The notes under the pieces are model-generated. The model saw only the letters and a list, made by a program, of their open reading frames with translations. It was not told the origin of the DNA and did not search any database. From Amphiura filiformis (taxonomy: Eukaryota; Echinodermata; Ophiuroidea; Amphilepidida; Amphiuridae), in NCBI RefSeq assembly GCF_039555335.1, contig NC_092636.1, positions 60,081,991 to 60,145,990 on the forward strand: 64,000 nucleotides of DNA, read 5' to 3'. The position numbers and the translations under genes are program-made. Positions 34,132 through 48,300 of the stretch are shown piece after piece. The stretch's first letter is position 1; each line of letters begins with the position of its first letter.

Positions 34132-35430
34132 TTATATATCGCAGGTGTTTGCAAGGTTTCGCAGGCGCTTGTGCCGGATGTAGGCCTATGGCGAACATGT
34201 GCATCGATCATGGGGGGGGGGCTTTCTGAAGGGTGTGTGACGCAGTATCATATTGCCCCAGTACTTTAGTGACTGACAAGAAGAAAAAAGGGGAAAGGAG
34301 AGAAAAAGAAAAGAAAGTGAGAAAAATTGAAGAGAGAAGAGACGAGAAAAAGTTAAATTGCACGTAATTTAGTAGGACCATGCATGTAAGTAGTATTGAG
34401 GAGGGCACTTTCTGAAGGGTAGAGGACGCAATATCAAATTCCTACCAGTTTTAGTGATTGACAAGAAAGAAAAAAGAAGAGAAAACATGGAAAAGGTTAA
34501 ATTGTACGTTATTGAGTAGGCCCAGGATAGTATATAGTAAGCCTAAGTATAGGCCTGTGATTATTATAGGCAGTGCTTAAATGTGGTTCCTTGGTCCAAA
34601 AGCCTGTGAAAAAAATCAGTATTAAGACGGACTTAGGTCTATAACTGACTTTAACATATCAATCCATGCATGTATTATATACCTGAAATTACAAGTCTGA
34701 AGTCTTATCTAAGTGATGTCAGTGGATCAGTGTAACATTTTAAATTTTGCAAATTCAGTTCGGGCCTTCTTTGTTTTTTTGTTTAAGGCAATAATAGTGT
34801 AAAAATGATGCACCAAAAACAATTTGCCAAATTTTCCATTTTAAAACTAAATTTCTACACAATAGGCCTAGGCCTAATAATGTAAATAGGCCCTACAGTG
34901 CCCATGCAAATGGTTTCAATTGCACCTTCATTTTGAAAAATGGTCAAGTCTTCCTTTTTGCTTCTGCTATGGACATCCACGTGTTATTTTTAAAATAATT
35001 GTTTATATTATACAATAATCATAATGGTGAAAATTTTTCAATGGCTTCAATTGGGCTTTCGTTTCACCAATTTGCGGCTGTTTCAAACTAAAATAGTACC
35101 CAACAATAGTGCTAAAATTGATCCAAAAAATGACAAATGGCTTCAATTGGGCCTTCATTGTCCAAAGGTTTCTCACGTCTATTGCCCCGGACGCTGGTTG
35201 CCCTGATATATCAGATTTGTAGCCCTTTTGTACTTATTAGCCAATATTTGACCATTTTCGTCAAAGTTTTCCCCCTTAAAGTTGTCATTCCCCACTTTGT
35301 TCACCCTCTGAAAAAGTGCTTGCTACGTCACTGCCTCTAAGGGGTCAAAAACCCTCTCAAACACCCTCTCCTCCCCCATTTTTCTGATAGGGTGGACGTC
35401 CCTGTTGGTGCCACATGCCACGGATTCGCC
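34132..35430. other. Gene-free spacer with one short duplication
   Basis: About 75 bp near 34216 ('ctttctgaagggt', 'gtgactgacaag') are repeated with changes near 34405. No gene. Confidence 0.4.
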
Positions 35431-35761
35431 GGTCATTTGTCGGACGTTGAACGATTGAATATAAAACGCCTGCAGGATTATTAGCGGCCACAACGCATAG
35501 AGAGACGAACGGGAATCGGACCCCAAATCCGGACATTTGTAGGACGTTGACCCCCAAATCCGGTCATTTGTCGGACGTTGAACGATCGAATATAAGACGC
35601 CTGCAGGATTATTAGCGGCCACAACGCATAGAGAAACGAACGGGAATCGGACCCCAAATCCGGTCATTTGTCGGACGTTGAACGATCGGATATAAGACGC
35701 CTGCAGGATTATTAGCGGCCACAACGCATAGAGAGACGAACGGGAATCGGACCCAAAATCC
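35431..35761. repeat. 100-bp tandem repeat, three units plus a 31-bp partial
   Basis: Units start at 35431, 35531 (31-bp partial), 35562 and 35662, each opening with ggtcatttgtcggacg or a close variant and containing 'attattagcggccacaac'. They precede 'ggtgatgtacgttga' and 'tagtgtgaca' at 35818-35857, the probable right end of the 33.4-kb repeat family. Open frames through it on the minus strand are by-products of the period. Confidence 0.8.
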
Positions 35762-36303
35762 CACCGAATCTTCTGCCGGACTGGTGATTTTTCCACCGAA
35801 TAAAATATTTTTGTATTCGGTGATGTACGTTGATCCAGTCCGTCGTAGTGTGACAGACCTATCAAAAATCAAACTTTTTTTTTTTTTTTGAGATAAAAAT
35901 AAAACAGAAATTAAAAAAAGAAAGAAAAATAATGGGCACACCTGGACAAAATTGAAACACCGATGATTTTATGCACCCTCCTGAACAGCATATCAAAAAG
36001 GAGAAAAAGGGAAGTAGGGGGAAATGCTAATTTGCATAAATCCAAAATTGCCGCTAATACAGGGCTCAAATTTCAAAATTGGGCGAATATGGATAAAACC
36101 ACCTAATTGTATTCCTCTTATTATTAGGATTCAGAAAAAGTATAGTTTGACCTATACAAACGTGCCATTTAAATTATTAGCATCGCTGTGACCGACATAC
36201 AAGACAAGTATAACACTTAGTTACGTGCATTAATTAAGCAGTAACAAAATGGCTTTTACTACTGAATGATTTAATAAATTTCTAGAGTTACAGGTCCGCC
36301 GAC

Positions 36304-36388
36304 ATGAACAACCGAATTGCTTCTGGTCTGCTGCTTGCAGTAATTGTGCTGTTATCCATTACCGACTCCTCATACACACAGAATCCAG
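36304..36388 (+). CDS. Exon 1: start codon and signal peptide
   Basis: ATG at 36304 opens MNNRIASG, followed by a hydrophobic core LLLAVIVLLS and a likely cleavage after DSSYT. The donor is ag|gtaagttt at 36389. It ends in phase 1, matching the next exon. No TATA box is evident upstream; 35762-36303 is AT-rich without other features. Confidence 0.8.
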
Positions 36389-39300
36389 GTAAGTTTTATA
36401 TACAGATCATTGTCTTTCCAGTCTATGAAATTTTCTATTTTTAAAATCAGGGAATAATACGCATTGAAATTAGATTTTTAAAAGCGCAACCAAGTAATTT
36501 AATTTTCTGGAAGTTTAAATGACAAATAAATAAGACTTGTTTATATTTCTAACAATCAGCTGACCAGGTACTCTCAATATAATTTAATTGCTTATTTGTG
36601 TCTCGGATCACGTATACTCATGTTATGAGTGTGAGAAGAACAACGAAACTATTGGTAATATATCACGTTGCAAGTAAACCGGATTACGTATGGTCCGTAT
36701 GTGATTGACTTAGACAGGAGGCTCTAAAAGATGGTTTGGAGTTTGTTAGTGATGAGGCATATATTTGCAATAAATGAACAGAGTTGTAACGAGTCAAGTC
36801 ATTTCATGGTTGAGTCGAGTCATTTCTTGCAATATCTCGTGTCGAGTCAAATGACTCGAGTCACTGTACAATCTCTATGGAGAAAATTTGAAAATCCGAA
36901 TCGAGTCATTACAAGTCTGTAAATGAATATATTGATTATACAAAAAGCCATACAAAAGTTACAACTTACTTGTCTCTGAGCGTGTTATAGTGGCTGTATC
37001 ACTTGAAAGTGTTGTTTAAACTCAATATTTAAAGAAGTATTTCATGGTTCTAGCATCCTCTTTTTATGACATGTTTCAGTAGATATCCACAAAAAAAGTT
37101 TATTCCCAAAATTTCAGTTGATTCCGATTTTGCGTTTGCGAGTTATGCATGATTATTTGTAGTACACTGCTCCAAATACAATATGCTGTTATTTCGTTCT
37201 GGTATACCAGAACTTAATTAAAATTTTGCTAAACGAATTAATCTACAAGAAATGTTTTGTACATAAACATATGTAGCCAGAGGTTTCCAGTGGTATAAAA
37301 ATATTTTTTTAGAAAAGTGGGGGGATGATGCTGTGGATCACGAAATGCCCTTTTATTAATTAATCTCAAGTTGCACACAATCCACATGTTTTGCAATTTT
37401 TTTTACTTCTTCTTGTATGGCATGTTGTTACAGCATGCATGTTCTTCCTTTTCGTCCATTTTCGAACTGTCAAGTTATTACTTTCTTATTTCTACGAAAA
37501 TGATAAAATAATATTAGTAATAACCGTCAGAATGGTTTCGTATTTTGTGCTGAAATAATGAGATAAAAGAAAACAAATTACTATCTGGAAACTTGATCGT
37601 TAAATTGTCGAGCTCAGTCGAGACTTTATCATCGCAATTTAAAATAAGCGTTTTCCTACCAACGCAAACATAATTGGCTGATTCCATATTGGACGGAAGT
37701 TGCAACTGTGTATAGGTATAAACATTATAAATACGCCCCAAAATTAAGGTATGAAAAATAAATATCTAAAGATCGCGTATTTGTAACTTTAATGAAAAAA
37801 TCAATCAACTATATGTGACGTGATAAGAAGCTTTCCGATAGATAATTTCAGGAAAGCATCGGGCTTTCCCGAATGCTTTGTTTTCTATGTGCCTGCAGAA
37901 AAATCACGGGTTCGGTTCTATGTGTTTAGATACCTTGAATATGAAACTGTCCACAACTGTGTAAATTTCACTCATGCAACCAATTCAATATTTGTTACTA
38001 TGTTAAACATTAAATACGAAATTAAATAAAATGTGTTCAATAAAAATAAGAAGAGGAACAAAAAGAACAAAATTAGTAACAAAAAGAACCATCAATAAAA
38101 ATAAGAAGAAGAACGAAGATAACTAATTAGTAACAAAAAGTCACTAAATAGTAATGCCGACCAGGGAAGTAAGCATTGATGCGCATTAGAACGGACCATC
38201 CTTGCCCTTGTAGGATTGCCTATTAAAATTGGACAAAACTCCAAACGAGAGCGGGATCCGCTTCAATGCGCACCAAAGTGCACTCCAGGAATCCTTATCC
38301 ATATTGTCTGCACGGTACTCGGATCCGCATAGAAACTACACGGCACTGTCGGATTCTCATCTGGGAAATGATCGCGTAATCAAAGCATTTCTTGTAAGTG
38401 CGTTGGGGTGTGTGGGGTGTGTGTGTGTGTGTAGGACGCTCAAGTGCCGTCTGTGCGCACAGGAGAAGATCTTATTGATGTGCATTGATCAGTATTTCAC
38501 ATTGATGCGGATCTGGCCGCGCCGTGTGGAGTCGCCCATTGAATATGACCTTGACTGAATGCGTAGGCTGGCTTGATTAGTTTCCTCTATGTTGTCAGAC
38601 CTTGTAATTCTTAATTCTTGTCATATACTTTTTTATTTATTTAATGTCACGATTATCCACCAGTCCATCCATATTCTTTAAAAATTGCTACTTGAAACAG
38701 GATGCAGAATGTAGGGCAGGGCAAAAGATTTTCCGATCGAATGTCGTGTCCCAATTATTTCTTATTTTAAGTAATTCTATCCTTTATTTGAACTGCACAA
38801 AGATTAGACTGGTTCATTTGCATTAACCAAATTATATCTTTATATTTTATCTAGATGCATGCTTTCAACATGTGAACCTCACTTCTGGGACTATAGCAAA
38901 CATCTCCTCCCCAAATTATCCTAGTGTTTACCCAGACAATGCCAATTGTTTGTGGTATATCAACGCTGTCGACAACATCAACCGCAGTTATACGCTTATT
39001 TTTCATCAGTTTTATACCTTTAATGGCAATGATAGACTGAATATACTAGATGGAAATCTTACACAAAGTGGCAATTTACTTATGAGTTTTGATACTTTCG
39101 TGAGTCCTGGAACAAGAATATGGCTAAACGAACAAGACATGCTGCTTCAATTCATTTCCTCAGGAGTTTATCGCCATATTGGGTTTTTGTTGACAGTTGA
39201 GGTTAATTTTGAACAAGGTAAATTTTTATTTCTCCAAAGTTTATGATAAAAGTGTTGTATGGAAAAGTACCCACTACCAGACTGAAATGACGTGATCATA

Positions 39301-42300
39301 TTCTTCCCGAAGAATCTTATCCTGTTTGGATACAATACATCGATTACTATGTTGAGAAGCCTAATCAAGAAATTTCAACTTATATTAATGAACATTTACC
39401 AAATGTCGCTACAATGATTTGCAGCGGCCGTGTTAAGTAAACACATAAAAAAAGGTAATTACTCCCATTATTTCAAAACGGCTTGTTGCATGGCAAATTT
39501 GGGATATGCATTTGAATTCGAATTTATTTCTGCACATTATGATACCTAATTTGTTGCAATGGTTCCACATTAGGAAACGAATTTGGAGAAAACCTTCTGT
39601 TAATAAAATACTATGCTGAACCACCAGCCTGTGTGGCTCACGCTCCAGTAATTTCAGATGATTGAGCTCAGTAATACATCAAAGAATGTCTTCCAATTCA
39701 TAAAAACAAATAGATAATCAGCTTATCGGATTAAAAGTTTAGAGGGAAGGTCTTGCTGCTCAGCGAGTGTTTTCTCCAAATTCATTCTCTAATGAATATT
39801 GATGTCGCAGCGCACATTTAAATCGAAGAAACCCAAGATTGTAGGAAATCTATTCGGCTGTCATCGGATTATTCTTTTTGTTTCATACATTTGGAGAGAA
39901 TCAACACATGTGATAATCAATAAAAATTGTTATTATTCACATCAGTAGTCATTATTTCCTTATGATATCAAATTGAAACATGAAGCTTTTCTGCCCAACA
40001 ATGACCTGAATGCCCTACACTATCAAGGTATCCTTTCAGTGGTAACGTTAGTTTCAACATTTCCTGATTGCCTGGTGTTACCTAAAGGTAGAAGACCCTT
40101 AGGGCCATATGCACAAAAGAATTAGACCAGGTATAACTTAAGTTCCATCAGGAATGGTCCTTTACTCTTATTAGCTAGCAAATTATAAAGATTTAGATGC
40201 AAAGTTCAAAAATAATACAAAATAACTTAAGCAAATGTAAAGGAAAATGTCCTTTCTCCTGGGACTAAATTCCACTTAGACCAGGTCTTTTAGACCCGGT
40301 CTAACTCGTTTGTGCATACGGACCTTAGTCTTCCACCTCTTGTAACCTTGTTGGGCACAGAAAATATTGAACTTGTCATATTTTAATAGGGGATTAAGTA
40401 AAAAATGTGAATAATGACAATTTTCACATAATGTGACCTTCGCCAAATTCACGAAACAAAACGAATAATCCAAAGAGAGCAGACACATTTCCTATTCCAT
40501 GGATACTGAATACTAGGCAATAAGGTTTTGCTGCAACATTGGGTTACTTTCATTTAAATGTACACTGCGACATCATTGTTGGAACCATTGCAACGAATGA
40601 GGTGTCATAATGCGCAGAAATAAAATCTGCTTCCAATGCTTTTTACAAATTTGGCATACGAGACCTGTTGTGGAATAATGGTCATTCATTAAGGAGGTTG
40701 TTACTTTTAAGTGTTTATGTAGGGTAACAATCTAATGCAAAAATATAATGTCATTTTGCAGCTACAAGTTGTGATGAAACTGATAGTATATGGTGTTTAA
40801 CAGGACCACTTGAAGAAGAATGTAAGAGCCAGTCTTCTATTTGCAACAACCAACTCAACTGCCCTGATGCATCAGATGAATTTAACTGCTGTAAGTTTTC
40901 TATAATTATTTTACGACCTCTGTCAATACTTTTTAGTATTCATGATCAACCCACACCATTGATGCATTTTGGAAAACAGCACGTAAACATGAAACTCCAC
41001 TTGATCATATTTCATTATAGTTGTATTATGGTCGCTAAAAAGAATCAGCTAAAAATGTAGAAACATAAAATTAGGACTACGAGTACAACCCTCATGAAGA
41101 AATGTGTAAATTGTTCCAAATTTTTCTGTCCTTTTTTGAATCATTACAAAAAAGTCTCAGAAGAAAATGCCTAAAACCTTAAACGGTTTGTGTACTTGTT
41201 TCATGATATCGAAAAGGACAGATAATTATTATTATTATTATTTGTTCCATTATGTTCATGTTCAGATTCGTGTGGCTTTGAATGGTTGCAAATGGAACTT
41301 GGCTCGTCTTCATACTTTACATCACCACTCCACCCATCGAATTACCCTAACAATCAATATTGCGCTTGGCACTTAAATATAATCAACGGCACCGGACACT
41401 TTCTAGTACGCATATTAAATTTTCGTCTTTCTTACACAAATGATTTTTTATCAATCGGAAAAGGAGACGCAATTTCAGAAAATAATACCATCGCGGTCAT
41501 GAAGTATTTCACCCATCCCAATTCTATAGGCGTTGATGGGAACTCGATGTGGATACAATTTATTTCTGATTACAGTGGAACACGCGTTGGATTCTTTATT
41601 GAAGTGGAAACAGTCACGGAAATTAAAGGTAAGTACATTTACGATAAATGATGAGAACAAAACGATATATGACCTTGATTTCACGCCAAAAACAAATTAA
41701 TTTCAGGAGGTCACATGAGAGATGTTGGTGTTTATTTTGCGTAGAGCACTTCCTAGTTCCTTCCTAGTTACACATATGGCAAAACAAGTGATATCAATAC
41801 TCCAGCCTTCCCACTTCCAAATATGTAATTATTATAAAACATACAGAAATGCAGCCATCCGCTCTTTGTTGTTGGAGCGCTCAGCAGCTATCGATTTAAT
41901 TAGGTGCCTTGTTAACGTGTTTATTTTGTGTTGGACAACATAAGTTTTATTTTTAACGATAACATTCAATTTCTCAGCCGAATGAAGCACGTCATGATGC
42001 AGTCATGTCTACAGTAGAATTCATCTCGACCTTTGCAGGACTTAACCCCATTAAAAGCTATTAAACCAAGATAACACTCATTGAAACAGCTCAACTGATT
42101 AAATCGGATCTTCTCTGGCTGTGCACATGTGACTGTTTTCATGTGCGATATCGCAATAAAGTTTGTATTATAGCTTCAGTTGGGTAACCGATTATAAAGG
42201 AAACGAAAGGAAACAATGGTATGTGTACTTTTGTTCACGAAATGAGACAATGGCGTGCTTTTTGTAAACCAGCATTCTTGAAAATGAGCAACATAATGAT

Positions 42301-45300
42301 TGTTGACTTAACACGGTTTGGAAATAATTTCTTCTGTCGTTTACATATCCTTCCTAAAACACAAAAGTACGACCCTCTCCAAACACCTAAATTAGCTAAA
42401 AATTTAGGACATGTTACAAAACTATATTGTCTAGAATTTTAGAAGAGTACTTTTAATATTGGCCGGTTATTTTTCACACAGCGACGTTAACTAGGCAATG
42501 TACTATTACCTATAACATTAACTAAAACACCAAAGTACGAATATATCCAAACATCTAAATTAGCTAAAAATTTAGGACATGTTACAAAACTATATTTTCT
42601 AGAACTTTAGAAGAGTACTTTTAATATTGGCCGGTTATTTTTCACACAGCGACGTTAACTAGTCATATCCGCATACTTTTAACGTAGGGCTATTTGTAGA
42701 GGTCACGCGTCAATGGGAAAGAGCACTGTGTATTGTGTATAGGAAAACGGACAGTAACTGCAGTATGTCATGTTTAATTTTTTTAAATATGTCATTTAGA
42801 AATCATAATATTTGAAGACACAATATTGGTTTTTATTAATGTATAGGCTATACTTCCTGTGCCCACTATTATCTATTGTTCTCTGGTGAATACGTTTGAG
42901 TCTCTCTGTCAAGAATATTTCCCCCTTCCCATTCAATGACGTGGTATTCTTGAGTGATGTGGTCAGTAATGGCTGATTTGTGTTGTTCAGAAGAATGTAT
43001 CAAAAGAACAATGAAGACTGTCTTCATCAGCCAAAACAAACCATGACATATATTTTATCATAAACAACGTACTTTGCGAGCGATGGATTTAAGAAGAAGA
43101 TGAAGTGAATGTTGTGAATACAAGAAAGTAATTACTATAAGAGCCAGCGTCTCATAATTAGCTACTCAAGAAAGTGTGACTTGCCAACCAAACATTAGAA
43201 GTTACATTTAGTAATCAAATCAGGAAACAGAAAATGACAGTGCTGTTATGCAATACGAAAACATTTAGAAAGCTCCGATGCTGTTTTAGTTTCCAGTTTT
43301 ATAAAGCAAAAATATATATGATACTGTTGTACATAATTATCCAGGCACTTTTTATTGAGCTTTACTATACATTCGAAGTATAACAATAGGAGCGGGACCA
43401 GTGGCTTTTTGCGTTAAAGGAAATCTGATGTGACAACGAACTCATCATGTTATTAAAATGAAATGTTATTAAAATATTATTTGAAGACATGAATTATCAA
43501 TGTAATCAAGTTTGTAAATGTATGTATCTTATGTATTAAAACACGATTTGGTTATTGCAACGAAGGGGAAAACCTATTGTATTTTAACCATTCATCAGCT
43601 AACAATAAAGAAACACTATATTGTGTGTTGATTAATTTCTCGGGTTTACATTATATCGAGCCTACTGTAGTAAGGTAGTCCATCGAGAAGGTACCCACGA
43701 CTACGAGTGCGTTGACACAACTGTCCACATCGTCAGGTGTAGATTCGTGGTCGCGCAAACATCTGGTCTTTGGTCTTCTTAACTAACTCCGCGTAAGTGA
43801 CAGCGCGTATCGCTGAAATATTGTATGCAAATCCAGGCGTAATGCAATGCGTAGACTGTGTCACGGCGCTTGATCCATTATTGTAGAATAAACGGCTCTC
43901 ACATGATGTATTTTAAAAAATCAGGGAGCGATTCTGAATAATGGGCAGTCGGGGTAATAGAGTGATTAGTAATACAATAGAGTGCCATAGTGTCCAGCGA
44001 ATTCCTGAAAAGTGTGTTGATGCTTGTGGATTTATAGACGAATCCAATTTCACGCATTCCTACACCTCAATGGCAGCCATAGCTGGGTCCCCGTCGGCTC
44101 CATCTCACCTAAAATGTGAAATGATGCGGCCTTGGAGTGGGGTTTTAAACTGCATTCTATCACCCGTGTTACACGTAGACAAAAGAATGATGACAGTTTA
44201 CAGCACAATAGAATCTAACATCGATTTTTAAGTGATTTTAATCAACCCAATTGAGCAGTCACAACACCAGTTTGGTGCTGCGGGGACCCAGTAATGGCCG
44301 ACCAAATCCTGACCATGACTTGGCTCGTTGGATTCGTCTATAGCATTATAGATTACTGTTCAGTTTACGTAGCTACTTCATGTACTTCAATGGCCAATTC
44401 CTTTTCAACATTTATAACTACTTCTCAATGTGTTGAATAATATCTCGGGTTTATATTATATCGAGCCTAGTCTACTGTAGTATTTCGAAAAGGTGCCCAC
44501 GAGTGCTTGGTTACGGTTCGCTATCTCTAAGGTTCGCTATCTCTAAGGTTCGCTATCTCTAAGGTTCGTTATCACTAATTACGAAAAAGGTCCGCTATCT
44601 CTAAGGTTCGTTATCACTAATTTCGATTAGGGTTCGCTATACCTAAGGTTCGTTATCACTAATTTTAAATAAGGTCCGCTATCTCTAATTTTGAAAAAGG
44701 TCCGCCATCACTAATTTATTGAAGGTTCGCTATCTCTAAGGTTCGCTATCACTAATTTAAAATAAGGTCCGCTATCTCTAATTTTAACAATCCCGGTATC
44801 CCTAAGGTTCGCTATCTCTAATTTCAAATAAGGTCCGCTATCTCTAAGGTTCGCTATCTCTAAGGTTCGCTATCTCTAAGGTTCGCTATCACTAATTTTA
44901 AATAAGGTTCGCTATCTCTAATTTCAAACAAGGTTCGCTATCTCTAATTTATAATAAGGTTCGCTATCTCTAATTTTAAATAAGGTTCGCTATATCTAAT
45001 TTTAAATAAGGTTCGCTATCTCTAATTTTAAATAAGGTTCGCTATCTCTAAATTTAAATAAGGTTCGCTATCACTAATTTCAAATAAGGTTCGTTGTCTC
45101 TAATTCCAAATAGGGTTCGCTAACTCTAATTTTATATAAAGCCCGCTTCATATCTGTAATTGAAAATAAAATTCGCTATTTTAAAATAAAGCCCGCTATC
45201 TCTAATTAAAAATAAGGCCCGCTATAAGGCCCATCTAATTTAAAATAGGACCCGTTATTTCTAATTTACTGTAAGGTTCGCTATGATCAGTAATTTTATT

Positions 45301-48300
45301 TTAATAAACATGATAAAGTTTGCAAGATCGCTAGTACGTATACTGGTCCGGTCCGAACAACCCAGAAAGAGATTTGAATCAGTTCACCGTCGCGTACCAG
45401 TATAGGCCTACAATTGAATATATGAATACAAAACCCACCCAAGTCCATACGTTGGCTAAATTGAGTTAAGCATGGGAAATTGTTGCTATACATAGGCCTG
45501 TCATATGTATGAAAGAACAGCTCAAATTCACCCTCTGTGTCTATTGAGCATGTGAAAAATAGTATGTATGAAAGAACCACCTGTAACACATTGCTTGAAA
45601 TCCAGTATGTATATAAAAGTCCAGTTGTAACACATTCATTGCTAGAGAGTGACTTTTGAAGAAAAAATGGGTTTAATAAAGGAAAGTGTGTGGTTTATAT
45701 TACATGGCAGAATCCCAGCAAACACACAAACGTTTTAAAAACGTTTTAAATAAGTTATATTTTGGCTTTTGGTTTAGGTAAAAACGTTTTAATAACATAA
45801 AAATGTCGGGTTATATAAAGGTCATGATAACGTTTTAAAACGTTTTGTATGAAAACACACTACAACAATATTTTTAAATGTTTCCAAAAATGTTATAGTA
45901 AACTATTTTTGCAAACATTTTTGCCAAATATTGTGTCAATACTTAAATAAGATTATGTTAAAATATTTGAACCCAGCAAACACAGAAATGTTTTTTTTTT
46001 TCAAAACCTTTTAATAACATTTAAATGTCGGGTTATATAAAGGTCATGAAAACGTTTTTAAAACGTTATTGAAAATATTTTCTGAGGCAGGTGGGGCAAT
46101 TGCCCCCCTGACAAAAATTGCCTATTTGGCCCCCGCCCCCTCAGACCCTGCGCCCCCTAGCGCTATTTGGGCCCCGCCCCCTAGCGAAGGCGAAGGGAAA
46201 AAGGAGAGAGAGAGAGGAAAAAAGAGAAAAAAGAGGGAGAGAAGAGGAAAAGAGATGGGGAATCCATACGATATGCAATACCATACGATTATTGTCAATA
46301 AGCCTGGCAAAAAACAGTGGGCTGTGTACTGCCATCTACGATAATCTATGCTAATTTTTTTATTTGATTTGATTTGTTCGGGTTTTTGACAACCCTGGAT
46401 AACCCAAGAAAGCCTCTATTGAAGCTTATTTCCATTGGGTTCCATTTGAACACCGGGACGGGTTGGGAACAGTCAGGGGTTAACACCCTACTCTTTTCGA
46501 AACTGGCTGCGAAATACATATACAGGTATGGCTCTCTGCACACGGGACTGACGGCTTAACGTCCCCTCCGAAGGACGGAGTACTTTCATGATTCATTTAC
46601 CCAATTCTAAATGAACCATGGGGAGAGCGGAAATCTGAATTTAATCTACAGAAGTTGCCAATTAATTTCAGACTTTTTTCCCTAAATCTACGTGCTAAAT
46701 AGGGGGTCGCGTTTTAGGACATTAGTCGAGTTACCTCCAACTTTATAATAATATTGTTGATATCATAAATCAGAAAAAAATTCCGCATATCTGAAAATGA
46801 CACCACATTTTTAGGTTTAGGCCTACTTTTTAAGAAAATTAGCGACAGATTTTCCCGTATTTAGACCCTACATCTGACTGCTAACCACGTTTTGAACTCG
46901 TATGTTCATGCGCACATAATCGTAAACATTGCTCAAATTTGTGACCATCCATCTCAAACCGCTAAATTACAACAAAAAAATAGTTAAAACAGCTAACAAT
47001 AACATTGAAAAGTCTCTTTGTAATTTAAACACCAATAAACATTGTTTTCTATATTTTTAAACCCTTCTTTACTCATATTAAAAGGTTTCTAGCTTCTTCC
47101 AAAATCGGAGCTGTTATTAAATTGGAAATGAATGTAGGCCTATTCCCGGCAAACGCACGTACAGCGAAAAACCTGGTGGCGTCCATGCACGCGCTTGTGG
47201 ATGTCCGCATTTTTTCACGTGCATTTTAAATAGATACAGACACGAAAACGCATGGAAATGCTCCTTAAATGGTACATACCACCCAAAAAAAAACTTTCCA
47301 CAGACTTTAGGTGCTAAACTCTGAGTTACTTAGTCGGACCCCGAGATAGTTTTTTTTTATTTTCTTTCATGTCTCTTCGGGGGCCCGTAGCTAAATAGGG
47401 GTCGTCGCATTTTTAGGCCATACGTCGAGTTACTTCCATCTTTAAATATATCATTGATATCATCAAAATCCGAACAGGGGGTCCTTTATGCAATTTATAT
47501 CTTCCAAACAACATGTGATGGAAAGGAAAACAAGGATTTTTTTCCCAACAAAAGGGGTCACTTTGGGGTCAGTGTCAGAGGCGGATTTAAGGAAAAGGGC
47601 CCTGTCAGCAAAATATCCTGGGGCCCAATGGTAAAGATTTGAAATCAGGAACGTACCTGAATTGTTGTCGGGAGGAGAGTAAGAACAAAATTTGATAGTG
47701 ATCATTAGTTTGGCCCAATGTTATTTCACACTATTCTATACCCAATTCGAGGGTTTATCAGATTTGTGAGTGTTTAAACGGTACTAAAGAACAAGGAATA
47801 TTTCCTTTTCTGTTTTTGCTTGATAGTCAAGAAGCAAGCAAAATCCCAGATTAATGGTCATAATCTAATCTCAAGGAATACGAAGCCAATACGTTGGTAC
47901 GCGTGATTTTTTGACATTAGGGGATGGGGTTGGAAAAATCTTAAATCCAGGACTTTTGGCATTTGCCTTTGGGGGGGCTGGGCCCGGCCAAATTTGGAGG
48001 GCCCAAACTCACTGTAAGGAAGGCATATATGCACGCAAGTGGCTTAGTTTAATTTGATTTACGTATAAGATTGCGGCAGAAGCATAACAATTTAGAGAGA
48101 GTCAGGCATATTTTGTTTTCGATTTTACTATGACATTTGCGGGTGAAGCACGGAAAAATGAAGGTGAATTTTGCTATAATATATGGCCAGTGCGCGCTAC
48201 GCGCGGGCAAAATTATGCAATTTTACCCTATTTTGGCCCAAAACATAGTGTTTTAGGTCTAAAAGGAATGTGCACAGGGCAATTGGGAGGGAGGCACATT

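Noticed and set aside
35323-35941. Open frames of up to 180 codons on the minus strand
   Set aside because: They arise from the 100-bp tandem repeat and do not resemble a protein.
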